DNA of 64,000 nt from Arion vulgaris (lineage: Eukaryota; Mollusca; Gastropoda; Stylommatophora; Arionidae): positions 38,810,428 to 38,874,427 of the forward strand of contig CM036761.1 of NCBI GenBank assembly GCA_020796225.1, given 5' to 3'. Of the stretch, positions 31,209 through 42,000 are shown piece after piece. The first letter of the stretch is position 1; the number at the start of each line of letters is the position of its first letter. A program made the position numbers and the translations under genes. The notes beneath the pieces are model-generated. The model ran no database searches and was not told the origin of the DNA. It was given only the letters and a program-made list of their open reading frames with translations.

Positions 31209-31790
31209 AAACACGTAAAAAAAAGTACTGTAGTTTTACAAATTATAAAAACAATAGTAATTTACAGTGACGTTTTTACCAAAAGGCCTTTCTAAAGCAA
31301 AGTGTACACCAGAAGGGGAAAAATTTACTTCTAATATGGCAGACATTATACAGTTAAACATTACAATATAATGTCTGCCGTAAAAGTAGTGAATTTCTTT
31401 CCTTCTTGTGTATCCTTTGCTTCTTCTTCTTTGCATTCGTTCTTTACGACCAATTTTAATCACTCTTTGTGATATGTTTGATCTTTGCCAAGAACGTGTA
31501 TACGTTGCACATTGGTTTGGTAGGCTTGTTTAGGACACGTGCATCCGATTTCAATCAAACCTCCTTAATCGCCTCTTACGACATGCGTGGCAAGTAACAG
31601 TGGTTCTATTCTTTGCACCCCAAATTTGGGCCCCGGTAACAACTCGGGCGATCCTTTGCTTAATAATGGCCGTTTGGTCGAACTTGGCTTGTATTGTTAT
31701 TGTTTTTGTACTTTGTAAAACTAGAGTGCTTCGTTTTTACGTGTTTCGCAATTGCTACATAGTTTTACTGCAGTCTTCCCATATATCCAT
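31209..31790. mobile_element. second fold-back Penelope-like pLTR, interrupted by a SINE-like repeat
   Basis: The left arm (31209-31340) and right arm (about 31640-31760) are inverted copies with the same terminal phrases as 8939-9313 (cgaaacacgta, gttttacaaa, ggcctttctaaagc). The tail agttttactgcagtcttccc is shared with 9291-9312. Flanking repeats attaggacatgtcg (31195-31208) and attagaacatgtcg (31791-31804) form a 14-bp duplication. A MetaSINE-like repeat occupies about 31447-31640. Confidence 0.55.
31447..31640 (-). repeat. MetaSINE-like dispersed repeat nested in the fold-back element
   Basis: Read on the minus strand it goes from ttaccggggcccaaatttgg through catgtcgtaagaggcgatta to aagaacgaatgcaaagaaga, the same order as the full copy at 55243-55495. 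Confidence 0.65.
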
Positions 31791-31956
31791 ATTAGAACAT
31801 GTCGACATTAAAACTGACAGCAGATAGAGATGACTACTGTCCAAAAGATCTTTTTTTCCCAGCTACATGCTTGATGATTGAACAAGTAAGAGACCATGGA
31901 TGAAGAAAATACCACATTAAATTACCAGATGGAAGATCTAAATTTTAGTGACGATT

Positions 31957-32105
31957 TATAATTTCTATCTTAAAAATGACCTCACCGTTCAGAAAGCAAT
32001 GACAAACTACTGAACGTTTAAGTGGTGCCTAGAAAATCAGCGAGTCGTTGATGGTATACTGTGGTTGATGGCTACGTCCTGTAAAAGATACGCCACGATT
32101 TTCGA
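31957..32105 (+). repeat. SINE family 2a, 3' part
   Basis: Starts in the body (aaaatgacctcaccgttcag) and ends gatacgccacgattttcg. The head is missing. Confidence 0.75.
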
Positions 32106-32439
32106 TTTTCGTCTTTTAAACAAAAAGATATACAGTGAAAGATAGACCAACAGTAGAAACAGTTAAATATATTACCATATCAATGTGAACAAGACACGAA
32201 ATATGATATCAAGCGCTAATAAAACGACCACATTACAATGCTGTATTCTTATTAAAGATGGAGGAACATGCTAAGATGTCAAGGTACTGATTACTAAAAT
32301 CAGATTTGCTTTCAATTTTCTGTTCTCATTACGAAACTCGACAGTTTTCACTCTGGAAACTATGGTTGAAGTGTTCACTACAGATATATAAACTATTCTC
32401 TTCTATAAATCTGAGAGATGAAATGTAACAAAAAATTAA

Positions 32440-32705
32440 ATGTAATGTTGTCAACATCCCATCGTCCGCTTTTACTTCCAGTGCTTTGCCTAGTACCCAA
32501 TTCAAGCTGGGTCGACCGGAGAGCTGGAAAAATTTCACGCCTGTGGATTGAATCGACCATACGCATAAGCGAGTTCACTAACTACACTGATTGAATCAGG
32601 ACCATACGCATAAAACGCGAGTTCACTAACAACTACACTACTGTGGAATTGAATCAGGACCATACGCATAAAAAGCGAGTTCACTAACAACTACACTACT
32701 GTTTC
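32440..32705 (-). repeat. SINE family 4 with its tRNA-like head in three tandem copies
   Basis: The body (tacccaattcaagctgggtc and flanks) matches copies at 45418 and 54300. The tRNA-like head, including gttgttagtgaactcgc and ggtcctgattcaattcc on the minus strand, is repeated three times between 32552 and 32705 with about 54-58 base spacing. Confidence 0.65.
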
Positions 32706-32859
32706 TCTCCGAGATGGAATGTACTCAAAATTATCACATTCAAATTGCAGATATTTTTACCAACAAATGCATTGCATACTTCCTACATAATAGTCAGAAG
32801 TGAAAACAAATAAAGAATTGTAAAGAGATGCCGAAAGAAATCAATACCGTTAGAAATGA

Positions 32860-33130
32860 GAAAGAGAAAGTAGCGATGGGGGAATTAACATATTTTGACT
32901 ATCTTAGTTCCTATATTAACAAACATGAGATCTGTACAAATGAAATCAGAAATAAAATGACAAGATTAAATAGTATGAATATAACACAGACAAGATTACA
33001 ATAGGAAAACTTCTGAAGACATGTATTTTTTCTGTGGCAATATATTTTCATGAATCATAAACGCAATAATAAAAAAAAAAAATCTTTTGAAAAAGTTCTG
33101 CAGAAACATTTCTTAAACATATTGAACTCA
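32860..33130 (+). pseudogene. LINE reverse transcriptase thumb remnant
   Basis: A plus frame reads Leu-Thr-Tyr-Phe-Asp-Tyr-Leu-Ser-Ser-Tyr-Ile-Asn-Lys and then Glu-Ile-Arg-Asn-Lys-Met. This fits the F-x-Y-L-G-S-x-I...E-I-x-x-R-I block of RTE/CR1 enzymes. Decayed after about 33000. Confidence 0.45.
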
Positions 33131-33616
33131 GAATATCAAACATAAACGCATCCTTTCAAGATCTTACCATCGAGGAACATTGACTAACAGAGTCTTACAA
33201 GATCTGATCGTCAAGAAGCAATGACTAAAAACAATATCTTGACTCTGATACTCATATATTTTGGTGACATTAAACATTACAATGGTATTGAGAGAACAAT
33301 AATGAAAGATATTGTTACTTGATAACGAGACATTCGTTCTGCAAAGTACATGTTACATCCACATAAATTTAGTAGTCTGAATAAAATGACTCTTTCACCA
33401 GTTTGAAAAATGAAAAGTTCTTGATTCTCTCCTCTTACACTAGCAGATGTCTTTTTAAACTACTTTTTCACCAGTTTATTCTTAGCTCAACCGCCGCCAT
33501 AGCACTTCGGCCAGACCAAAACGTTCTCAGTCTTCCCCAGCAGATGTCGAATTGAATGCATACTGATGGTTCCTTTGGCTCGCTTGTTAAAACACCTCTT
33601 ACTCTGCCCCTACAGG

Positions 33617-33829
33617 TAATTGTCGGTTCTGGTACAACGTGTAATGCTGGTACAACGTGTAATGCTGGTACAACGTGTAATGCTGGTACAACGTGTAATG
33701 CTGGTACAACGTGTAATGCTGGTACAACATGTAATGTTGGTACAACGATGTACAATGTTGGTACAACGTGTAATGCTGGTACAACGTGTAATGCTGGTAC
33801 AACGTGTAATGCTGGTACAACGTATACAT
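33617..33829 (+). repeat. 18-bp minisatellite
   Basis: About twelve units of tacaacgtgtaatgctgg. The frame of Gly-Thr-Thr-Cys-Asn-Ala units is open on the plus strand and a Leu-Tyr-Gln-His-Tyr-Thr frame on the minus strand, both explained by the period. Confidence 0.95.
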
Positions 33830-34029
33830 TCAAACTCATGAAATGCTTGGATATATTTAATTTGAGTGTCTTCATCTCACAGACGATTACCGAAAAACCG
33901 AAGAACGTTGTCATTATCCATTCTCAACTTTCTGACGAACGATACTGTTGATGCAAGCATGTCTGTTCTCGCATTGCCGCAAATACACGCATGTCCATGA
34001 TAGTAGATGCCTCTGTAGGTTAGAAGCCT

Positions 34030-34400
34030 CAATAGAAATCAAAATCAACTGATACAGAAACTTGACGTTTTAGATCTTTCGCGCCTCCGTATCGGCCATA
34101 ACAAACTTCGAGCCCACATGTTTAGAAATTTAAAATTGGCACAACTAGCCCGTGTCACTGTGAAAAGGCGGACATGACTGCAGAGCATATGCTGCAAGAC
34201 TGCCAGCGGTTAGCAGCCTCGAGAAAAGAAACTTGTCCCGTTAACACAGAGCTTCGTGAGAAGCTGTACGGAGGGACGGAGTCCCTCAAAGCAACAGTAA
34301 AATTCATGATAAAGTTGGTTCATCAGTCTAGGCGGGGATCGAGAGAGAGACCTTTCGAAACATCCGTCGAGAATCAGACACACCAACGGCCCCAGTGAAC
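34030..34400 (+). pseudogene. non-LTR retrotransposon C-terminus (R-I-G-H-N-K-L / zinc knuckle)
   Basis: The plus strand reads Leu-Arg-Ile-Gly-His-Asn-Lys-Leu-Arg-Ala-His-Met-Phe, then after a one-base shift Cys-His-Cys-Glu-Lys-Ala-Asp-Met-Thr-Ala-Glu-His-Met-Leu-Gln-Asp-Cys. This is the R-x-G-H-x-x-L-x-x-H-M and C-x-C-G...T-x-E-H-x-L-x-x-C ending of Jockey-type elements. Confidence 0.7.
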
Positions 34401-34817
34401 GTAGTCCTTGAGTCCATGGAAGGCAGTAATAGCGGCCTCAACATCCATTCTCATACTGGAAGTTAGAAAGTTAAAATATCCCATAGTCTGTTCAGACGTT
34501 AGGGTATCAAATGCATGTCACTTTACATTCAGTAACACTAGTGTACTAGAGGTGGGAGGATACTTTTTTTTTCTCTTTGTAGAACTTCAAGTGTGGGATT
34601 CACAACTCTCGTGTCTTAGACGATAGACGAACGGTTATATATTACGATAATCCGTTCCATGATACCAGAAGTAGTTATTCTATATGACCCGTCCCTCTCT
34701 TCATGGGCTCTACCACACATGCTTGCTATGACACTCCAACCTGACTTCTACCACGATGCACATCAACCATCGTTACATACAACAATATAATCATCGCTTG
34801 CGTTATCTGCTACAAGT
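34401..34817. other. non-coding stretch downstream of the minus-strand gene
   Basis: No canonical polyadenylation signal was identified with confidence on the minus strand, and no repeat family was recognised. Confidence 0.4.
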
Positions 34818-35635
34818 TTAGAAAATAAAAAATCCTCGACTCTCTCCTCGTACACTAGCAACTATTTTGCTTAATCCACTTTTACCTACCATAATGACAT
34901 CACAAGTCATCATTACATGATGATCAAATATCAACTTCTCTAGACCCGAACAAAGCTGATCGGTGTTTACACCTTTGAATCGATCAACATGAATAACAGG
35001 ACCATTCGTCACAAACAATCGCTGGCTAAAATTTTGCTTCTTAGCCTCTGCTATCACAGCTTCAGAATCTGACATAATAAACACAGGCTGGAAATCTGTT
35101 CTCGACTCCTGATTTAGAAAATCCCAAAATCGAATAAGTTCACTATCTTTAATTCTAACATAACTATCTTGTGGGTTAGACGGATTCCTACCCTTTCTGA
35201 TATGTGCACACACAAGTTTGTGCCTAGGTGTAGGTTTAATTCTCGCAAGAAATGACTTCAAATTCTTCTTTAACCGATTTGAAAGTTTGAAAAGGCGTTT
35301 ATAAATCTTAGACACGATACCACTCTTGCTGAGATTAGACATCCATGACAAATGATGTTGATAAATTTTTGAATTGCGTAATTCTTGTATTCCATATGTG
35401 TTTGCTTTGAAATAGATATAATCTGATTCTGTTCCTAACCATTCTGTGAAATTCATAAACTGAATCTCACGAATAAAGGTTGCGTTACCAACCATATTAA
35501 ATCTGAGAACACTGGGTAAATCATTTGTTACTACCTTGTGAAAGGTAGTTGGAAGACTCCAGTTGACTAAATTGGGAACAAGTAGGTCAGTCATCTCGCA
35601 TGGAGGGTTGGACAGTTCTATTTTGAAGACACGCC
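34818..35635 (-). CDS. fucosyltransferase-like protein, 3' exon
   Basis: The last coding exon starts after a ttttttccaacag acceptor (35636) and ends at a TAA after about 270 codons. It joins in frame with the exon ending at 38115, restoring Ala-Asn-Leu-Thr-Gly-Arg-Val-Phe. Motifs seen are Asn-Pro-Pro-Cys-Glu-Met, Cys-Ala-His-Ile-Arg-Lys-Gly-Arg (an H-x-R-x-G donor-site-like motif of GT-B fucosyltransferases), Phe-Ile-Met-Ser-Asp-Ser-Glu (end of a Rossmann strand) and a final Met-Val-Gly-Lys-Ser-Gly-Leu-Ser-Lys. It would act in the Golgi lumen. The exact glycosyltransferase family is not settled; NodZ/FUT8-like and POFUT-like proteins share the H-x-R motif. Confidence 0.6.
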
Positions 35636-36034
35636 CTGTTGGAAAAAACCAGTACATTTATTATAAAATGATGGGTGGTCATGAGACAGTTCTGACGGTC
35701 TTCTATATGACCAATAATATTTGACAACATACTATAGTATAATTCAGTAGCTGTGATGCTATAAAGTATGGTATTATGTTCATAAAATCTTATCAGTAAA
35801 TCATCTGAACAAATGTCTGTCTTGTTAGACAATATTTCTCCAGGTTTTCTACGGGTTAATCTAGAAATAGCAACCAAATCTATAAAAATAGCATTATTGC
35901 ATAAACTGCAATGAAAAACTGATTTTCTTTTTCTTTTCTCAAATCCTGCTCTGCCTCACAGCGTCAGGATAAGAAAAGATTTCTAGAACAAGCCCTTGTG
36001 TGCGCTTCATAAATAGTGTATTTAGCCAAGTCTG

Positions 36035-36448
36035 TTATCTACGAGGTCCACCTTTGCGTGCCTGTCTTGTGCTTTGTATCCCATTGTATCGAAGTAACAT
36101 TGCTTTTTGAGGTGCACTGTTTGTTGGTAATCTGCTTATGTGGCTGAACCATTTAATTTTTTGTTTCTTCATGACGTTCAGTACTGATGTTGTACCACTT
36201 TGTATCCCATTGTATCGAAGTAACATTGCTTTTTGAGGTGCACTGTTTGTTGGTAATCTGCTTATGTAGCTGAACCATTTAATTTTTTTCTTCATGATGA
36301 AGTTCAGCACTGATGTTGCACCCAATTTTGTCCTCATATCTTCATTTCTAAACTGGTCTCTTCTTGTTACTCCAAGCATTCTGCGTAGATGCTTCATCTC
36401 TGTCATGACTAGTTTTCTTATGTCATTAAATGTCAGCGTCCACAGCAT
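36035..36448 (-). pseudogene. LINE reverse transcriptase C-terminus with internal tandem duplication
   Basis: The minus frame reads Arg-Arg-Met-Leu-Gly-Val-Thr-Arg-Arg-Asp and Lys-Ile-Lys-Trp-Phe-Ser-Tyr-Ile-Ser-Arg-Leu. The segment of about 120 bases carrying the second motif occurs twice in tandem (36070-36195 and 36200-36310) and keeps the frame open. It lies in the intron of the fucosyltransferase-like gene. Confidence 0.65.
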
Positions 36449-36489
36449 ACCTTCATGGGGCGAAAGAGTGTCAGACTATTAACTAATAG

Positions 36490-36990
36490 TACGCAGGACA
36501 AGATTACGAGGACACATGACCACCATCACCAGCAGGTATGTTTCATGATGATGATTTTTCATAAGCAGTAGCCATTCCCAGTCGCAACATATGGGTGTGA
36601 AGCATAGCTATTTAACAAGGCAGTGGAAAAAGATATATGTGCTTTGAATATAAGTGTTACAGAAGAGTCCTTCGTATATCTTGGACAGAGAGAGAACAAA
36701 TAGATCTATCCAGAAAGAACTCTAAGAAAACTCGCTGATGCTACAAATAAGAAAGAGAAAATTACAATAATTAGGACATATAAAGAGACACGAAGGGCTG
36801 GAGAAGACCATCATGGAAGGAGGCATCCGCGCAAAGAGAATAAGAGGAAGACCACGGAGAAGATGGATTCATGATGTAACTGATGGGTTGAACATGGCGG
36901 CTGCAGAGGCTGGACATCTGGCCTATGAGAGAGAGAAATTTTGAAGGACTGTTGGGTGGCAAATTTCTGGACAAGCTATTTGATGATGAC
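36490..36990 (+). pseudogene. RTE-like LINE 3' end, single-copy form of the 44-bp unit
   Basis: The plus strand is homologous to 50500-51430: gtgaagca...ggaaaaagatatatgtgctt, then one copy of the ggaggcat...caaagagaataagaggaag unit, then the gatgtaactgatggg part and an agctatttgatgatgac tail. Stops and frame changes are present. Confidence 0.7.
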
Positions 36991-37419
36991 AGTAATTAGT
37001 ATCGACAAATAAATAGAAGCATGTCATAAAAATAAGACTAACTGCTTTAAAACTATATTATAATATTCCTCTCATACCGTTATACCTTAAATAGGACCTT
37101 TAAGAATTTCTCCATACCGCTCTATACTGTGCAACTCATTCACTCTCCTCTATGGAATTGGGTCTGATATATCTCTCCTCTCTTAGTAAAGTTCGTGTCA
37201 AGATTTTCTTAGTCCGTCCTTTCTGTTTTGAACCATTGCTCTCCCCCATCAATGCCTGCTTTGTGATTATTTGAGTACTTTTTATCAGTGGGACCAATCT
37301 TGTCTTTCTTATGCAGTTGTTAATAGTGGTTGACCAGACAATTCTTTGATTTCATCAATTTGACCTGAAATTGTTCCATTTTATGCTCATTACTTTTAGC
37401 AGACATCTATTTCAAATAC

Positions 37420-37560
37420 AATCAACGTATTTCCTATTTCTATCGTGATTTTCCAACTCTCGTTGATATGTTTTAGAAATGATAAAACATTGAATTGAAA
37501 ATTTGCAATTTAGTTTTAAAACTAGGAAATAACTTTAGTTTCATATTCTGCTAATACTTT
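37420..37560 (-). pseudogene. LINE thumb fragment, relative of 17580-17700
   Basis: The minus strand contains atcaacgagagttggaaaat and gttttaaaactaaattgcaa, matching the DNA near 17575-17650. Too decayed to read as protein. Confidence 0.4.
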
Positions 37561-37699
37561 TAAGAACTGATGTTGCTTTAACAATTCGTAGCATAATTTC
37601 TTTGTTAGTAAATCCCGTGCTGTCTAAATTTCTACCGAAGTAGGTTGAACTGCTCTGTTACTTGTGTCCCTTTCTATTTCGCTATAAAAAATATAAATG

Positions 37700-37815
37700 C
37701 AATAACATATCTATGTGTCTTGTATCCGTTGCTTGATGAAGGTCTTTTGACTGAAACTTCGATTAAGCCTTTTTAAAATTTTGTAAAACTACCTTATTTC
37801 TCGTTTTGATATTTT
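37700..37815 (+). mobile_element. solo Penelope-like fragment with hammerhead-like motif
   Basis: The stretch gcttgatgaaggtc, ttttgact, gaaacttcg followed by ttttgtaaaactacct is homologous to the arms of the fold-back elements at 8939 and 31209. It keeps the TGATGA and GAAAC strands better than they do. Confidence 0.45.
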
Positions 37816-37826
37816 GTGTTTGAAAA

Positions 37827-38072
37827 TAAAAATCGTGGACCATATCCTAAAGGACGTAGCCATCAACCAAGTAAACGAGTAGCTGATTTTCTAGGCACCT
37901 TATGACGTTCAGTAGTTTGCCATTGCTTTCTGAACGGTGAGGTCTATTTTACCTTTTGTAAAATCCCACGGAAACGAATTTGCTTCCAAACTTGCCGCCG
38001 TGGGGTTTGAACCAGGTACTCTTGAGTTCGAGATCGAGCTCACTACCACTTGAGCTACATACACTCAATATT
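37827..38072 (-). repeat. SINE family 2a copy
   Basis: Full-length on the minus strand: head gtagctcaagtggtagtgag, B box ctggttcaaaccccac, body and atggtccacgattttt end. It lies about 40 bases inside the intron from the donor at 38115. Confidence 0.85.
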
Positions 38073-38114
38073 GTGAATTTTGTGTTTAACATTTCATAAT
38101 CAACATTTACCAAC

Positions 38115-38598
38115 CTGTTAAATTAGCAATAAGGTAAGCAGCAACGATGCCTTTAATCCTGTCAGCCCAACCACCACAGAAATGCATGCTCCGCATATCA
38201 CATCTATAAATGAAATACTTGCTGGCATTAAGAACATGATCTGGTCCAATCTTAGAGTCTATAACAGATTTGGAATCCTGCCATTCAAAAAATTTGTCCT
38301 GTAAATTGAGGACTTTTTTCTTCTGTAACTTGGTCGGTTTCTCCCAATTAATTATTGTCGTGTTCTCATACCTTGTCGTTGAAATAGTGACATCTGTCAT
38401 GTCAGTTTCGTTAAATGAGATTCGATTTACATGAACATCTTTGTTCAGTTTCTCTATTCGGCCGCTTCCATTTCTTTTACTTTTTCTGAAACCAACCGCA
38501 GCAATAATAAAATAAACAACCACCAAGACGGACATCAGAGTAATAGTTGTAAGTAGAAATGTTCTTTTCTTTGTTCGGAAGCACCCAACATTGAGAAC
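38115..38598 (-). CDS. fucosyltransferase-like protein, transmembrane exon
   Basis: The exon begins after a tgccattgcag acceptor (38599) and ends at a gttggt donor (38114), leaving one base of a codon, which the exon at 35635 completes. It encodes a short basic cytoplasmic stretch (Arg-Thr-Lys-Lys-Arg), a transmembrane segment of about 22 residues (Leu/Val/Ile/Phe-rich), a stem with several N-glycosylation sites, and the start of the catalytic domain (Tyr-Arg-Cys-Asp-Met, Phe-Cys-Gly-Gly-Trp-Ala-Asp-Arg-Ile-Lys-Gly-Ile). This is a type II Golgi topology. No ATG lies in the exon, so at least one 5' exon is missing. The donor is weaker than the gtaaat four bases on, but only this choice restores the family sequence. 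Confidence 0.6.
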
Positions 38599-38858
38599 CT
38601 GCAATGGCAAATATAGTGACAAAGTTCAGTATACAAACATGTATATAATTATCATACTACACACTAAGTGTCATCATAGAAGGAGGCTTTAGGATGGGGG
38701 TGCACTGTCAGCTCTCAGCTGTGTTGAAATTTTTAGCTAGAAGCTGGCTGAATAATTGCATTTATATAATGTCTACACGCGTGTCTACTGTGATGTTATC
38801 TATCTATGTACCAACTGCTATTTAGTTTATCCATATGTTAATTGTAATGGTGTTTATC

Positions 38859-39059
38859 GCCCGTCTGCCTAGCGTGTTCGTAGCGCGTTGAACTGCGAGT
38901 GACAAGCTCCCTGTGAGTGCGAGTTCAATTCCGCGGACTGGCAGAAAAGTCACAGGTTCTCCAGATTCGCGGTGTTTGTGGCACCGAACCGAAGGTTACG
39001 ATGTCCATGGCACCGAGCCGAAGAGCTCAAAACTCAAGTGCTTCTGGATCGGGAAAAAA
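38859..39059 (+). repeat. SINE family 1 copy with 12-bp target duplication
   Basis: Head gcccgtctgcctagcgtg, B box gagttcaattccgcgg, end cttctggatcgggaaaa. The repeat atggtgtttatc lies at 38847-38858 and 39060-39071. The target is the first degenerate unit of the 27-bp array. Confidence 0.92.
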
Positions 39060-40330
39060 ATGGTGTTTATCCATATGCCTACTGTAATGTTGCCGATCCA
39101 TGTGTCTACTGTAATGTTGCCGATCCATGTGTCTACTGTAATGTTGCCGATCCATGTGCTACTCGTAATGTTGCCTATCCATGTGCTACTGTAATGTTGC
39201 CGATCCATGTGACTACTGTAATGTTGTCTATTCATGTGACTACTGTAATGTTGTCTATCCATGTGACTACTGTAATTTTGTCTATCCATATGTCTACTGT
39301 AATGTTGTCTATTCATGTGACTACTGTAATGTTGTCTATCCATGTGACTACTGTAATGTTGTCTATCCATATGTCTACTGTAATGTTGTCTATTCATGTG
39401 ACTACTGTAATGTTGTCTATCCATGTGACTACTGTAATGTTGTCTATTCATGTGTCTACTATAATGTTGCTGATCCATGTGTCTACTGAATGTTGCTATC
39501 CATGTGACTACTGCAATGTTGCCATCCATGTGAGTTTAGTCTTTTTTGTAAATGTTACCGAAATTCATATTGTTCTCGAAAAATTATACCTGATCAACAT
39601 TTCTGTGATTAATGGGGTTTGTGACTACTGTAATGTTGTCTATCCATGTGACTACTGTAATGTTGCCGATCCATGTGTCTACTGTAATGTTGCCGATCCA
39701 TGTGACTACTGTAATGTTGTCTATTCATGTGACTACTGTAATGTTGTCTATCCATGTGTCTACTGTAATGTTGTCTATCCATGTGACTACTGTAATGTTG
39801 CCGATCCATGTGACTACTGTAATGTTGTCTATCCATGTGACTACTGTAATGTTGTCTATCCATGTGACTACTGTAATGTTGTCTATCCATGTGTCTACTG
39901 TAATGTTGTCTATCCATGTGTCTACTGTAATGTTGTCTATTCATGTGACTACTGTAATGTTGTCTATCCATGTGTCTACTGTAATGTTGTCTATCCATAT
40001 GTCTACTGTAATGTTGCCGATCCATATGTCTACTGTAATGTTGTCTATTCATGTGACTACTGTAATGTTGCCGATCCATATGTCTACTGTAATGTTGTCT
40101 ATCCATGTGACTACTGTAATGTTGTCTATCCATGTGACTACTGTAATGTTGTCTATCCATATGTCTACTGTAATGTTGTCTATCCATATGTCTACTGTAA
40201 TGTTGTCTATCCATATGTCTACTGTAATGTTGTCTATCCATATGTCTACTGTAATGTTGTCTATCCATATGTCTACTGCAATGTTGTCTATTCATGTTTC
40301 TATTGTAATGTTGTCCATCATGTGAGTTTA
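39060..40330 (+). repeat. 27-bp minisatellite in two blocks
   Basis: Units of gtgactactgtaatgttg plus tctatccat repeat about 17 times to 39530 and about 27 times from 39612, with gtgtc/gtgac and cgatc/ctatc variants. A non-repetitive spacer (39531-39611) opens with gtgagttta-ctttt-gtaaat, and the same sequence follows the second block at 40321. Long open frames on both strands are due to the multiple-of-three period. Confidence 0.95.
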
Positions 40331-40489
40331 TGTCTTTCTTGTAAATCGTTACAATCAAAATTCATAAAAATATAGTTTTCAAAATCGTAAACAATTAATA
40401 ACATATTCAACATTTAATGGTGGGAAAAAAATTAATGGATGAGCAGGAAATGGATTAGTATACTCCCCAGCAATATATTTCAATCGCTA

Positions 40490-40640
40490 GGATTGTTGTC
40501 TGTGCTACGGAGACCGTGATTTATACAACACTCTCGGCAGGTAGCATGCCATTTCTACCAGCAGCGACAGAGCCATATAAAAAAAAACCTGTACAATGAA
40601 GTTAACCCTTCACCATTAGACCCATTCGAATGCAACGCTT
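40490..40640 (+). repeat. SINE family 3, 3' part
   Basis: Shares gtgctacggag, caacactctcggcaggt and gagccatata with 22209-22460 and 59248-59502. The head is missing. Confidence 0.55.
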
Positions 40641-40824
40641 TGATGTCAAAGAAGCAGAACAGCACAATGGTGCGTAATAACAACAGCTGCAACACGTATT
40701 CGTTACTTAGTAATCGTTACTTAGTGATCGTTAGCTATTAGCAACGAGTATTAAATTATTACAAGTAAGTCTATATCTTGATATGTTAACAAACGTTTAC
40801 TACTATCAAACAATCTAGAGATCA

Positions 40825-41230
40825 TCCAATAGCTTGTTCTGAGCATAACTATGCCACTCTAACAGTTATTCGGAATTTCTCACATAAGTCTGATTTGACA
40901 TCAGTCTTTTCCCTGAATTCATCATCTCTGTGGTCTTCCTCGTCTCCTCTTTGTCGGTATTCTACTTTCCGTATTGGGTTTCTTCAACTCTTTGTGTCTT
41001 TTATATGTTCAAAATACCTCAATTTTCTCACTATTATTTGTAGAATCAACCAGTTTTCTTTGATTTTGAGTTATTTTTTCCTGGATAGATCTATTTTTTT
41101 TATCTTCTCTGTTCATAGTATATATATGACCCTTCTATCACACTTATATTCAAAATAATATATATATTTTCCACTCACTTGTTAAATGTCCATGTTTTAC
41201 ACCCATAACTTGCCACTGAGAATATGCATG
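40825..41230 (-). pseudogene. RTE-like LINE 3' end
   Basis: The minus strand is homologous to 50500-51430: the aatagcttgttctgagc tail on the plus strand, the phrases ctctttgtcggtattc and tcaaaatacctcaattttc, and the cacccataact end. It is decayed. Confidence 0.6.
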
Positions 41231-41287
41231 CTCTTAGTATTCTGATCTTAATTTTTCTATCGGTTCTGTATCCCATATTACTGTTAA

Positions 41288-42000
41288 CCCTTTAAACCCG
41301 CCCTCCCGATATTACGGTATTAGCATTAGTACAGTATGCCCGGGGTGCCTACATATCGGATGAGAACCCTCCTCGTTATTTGTCGGTGTTTAGCGATAAC
41401 TTGTGTACTAGTGTGACGTCAAACACAGGAAATGCTTCCCTTAAAGGTTTATCTAAATGGTGAATTGCATCGTGTTTTGATACTTAGTGATTTCATAATT
41501 GTTTATTATTTTTAAAAAGATTAAACGACACGCTGAAAATTTCGGAAATGGTCATTCGAAAGGATAACAACAGAGCAAGCTGTTGAACTTCTTTTAAACG
41601 ATTCTGAAGATGAATTAGACTTAGAATATGATTATTCTGATAACGAAATCGAAAGTGAGTCGGATGAACATTTAGAAGAATTATTTGAACCGACTGATGT
41701 TCAAACATGTCAGTGACTTTCCAAACATGGATTACAAAGACAGACCAGTCAAGAAAGTGAAGACACAATTTTGGTGCACATTTTGTCAAAATTCCCTGTG
41801 TCTAAAGGAAGGATCTACATGTTGGGAAGACTGGCATAGTAAGCATGAATACTGTAGATGATGGGGTAAGTCGATAAAAATTATAGGACACTTAATTCTG
41901 CCAATCTATCTTGTTTTTCAAACAATTCTGATTGTGCTGTTTTTGCTCAGGAGCCCAGGGGCGAGGGTTTTTAAGGTATAGTTGGCTAGGGTTCAAAGGG
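41288..42000 (+). mobile_element. piggyBac element, internally deleted
   Basis: It starts ccctttaaaccc and ends gggttcaaaggg, a 12-bp inverted repeat with one mismatch, and is flanked by TTAA on both sides (41284-41287 and 42001-42004). TTAA duplication with CCCTTT ends defines piggyBac. Inside are the two ends of the transposase gene. The acidic N-terminal part at ~41545-41715 carries Thr-Glu-Gln-Ala-Val-Glu-Leu-Leu-Leu-Asn-Asp followed by Asp/Glu-rich sequence. The C-terminal Cys-rich finger at ~41755-41858 carries Trp-Cys-Thr-Phe-Cys, Leu-Cys-Leu-Lys and Trp-Glu-Asp-Trp-His. The catalytic core between them is missing, so it is non-autonomous. Confidence 0.88.

Noticed and set aside
33468..33951. 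Cys-containing Gly-Thr-Thr-Cys-Asn-Ala repeat frame, possible secreted repeat protein
   Set aside because: The repeat is an 18-bp minisatellite open on both strands. No signal peptide or splice support was found in the flanks.
38972..40375. 467-codon frame of Asp-Tyr-Cys-Asn-Val-Val-Tyr-Pro-Cys units
   Set aside because: It is the 27-bp minisatellite read in frame and begins inside a SINE. The opposite strand is equally open.
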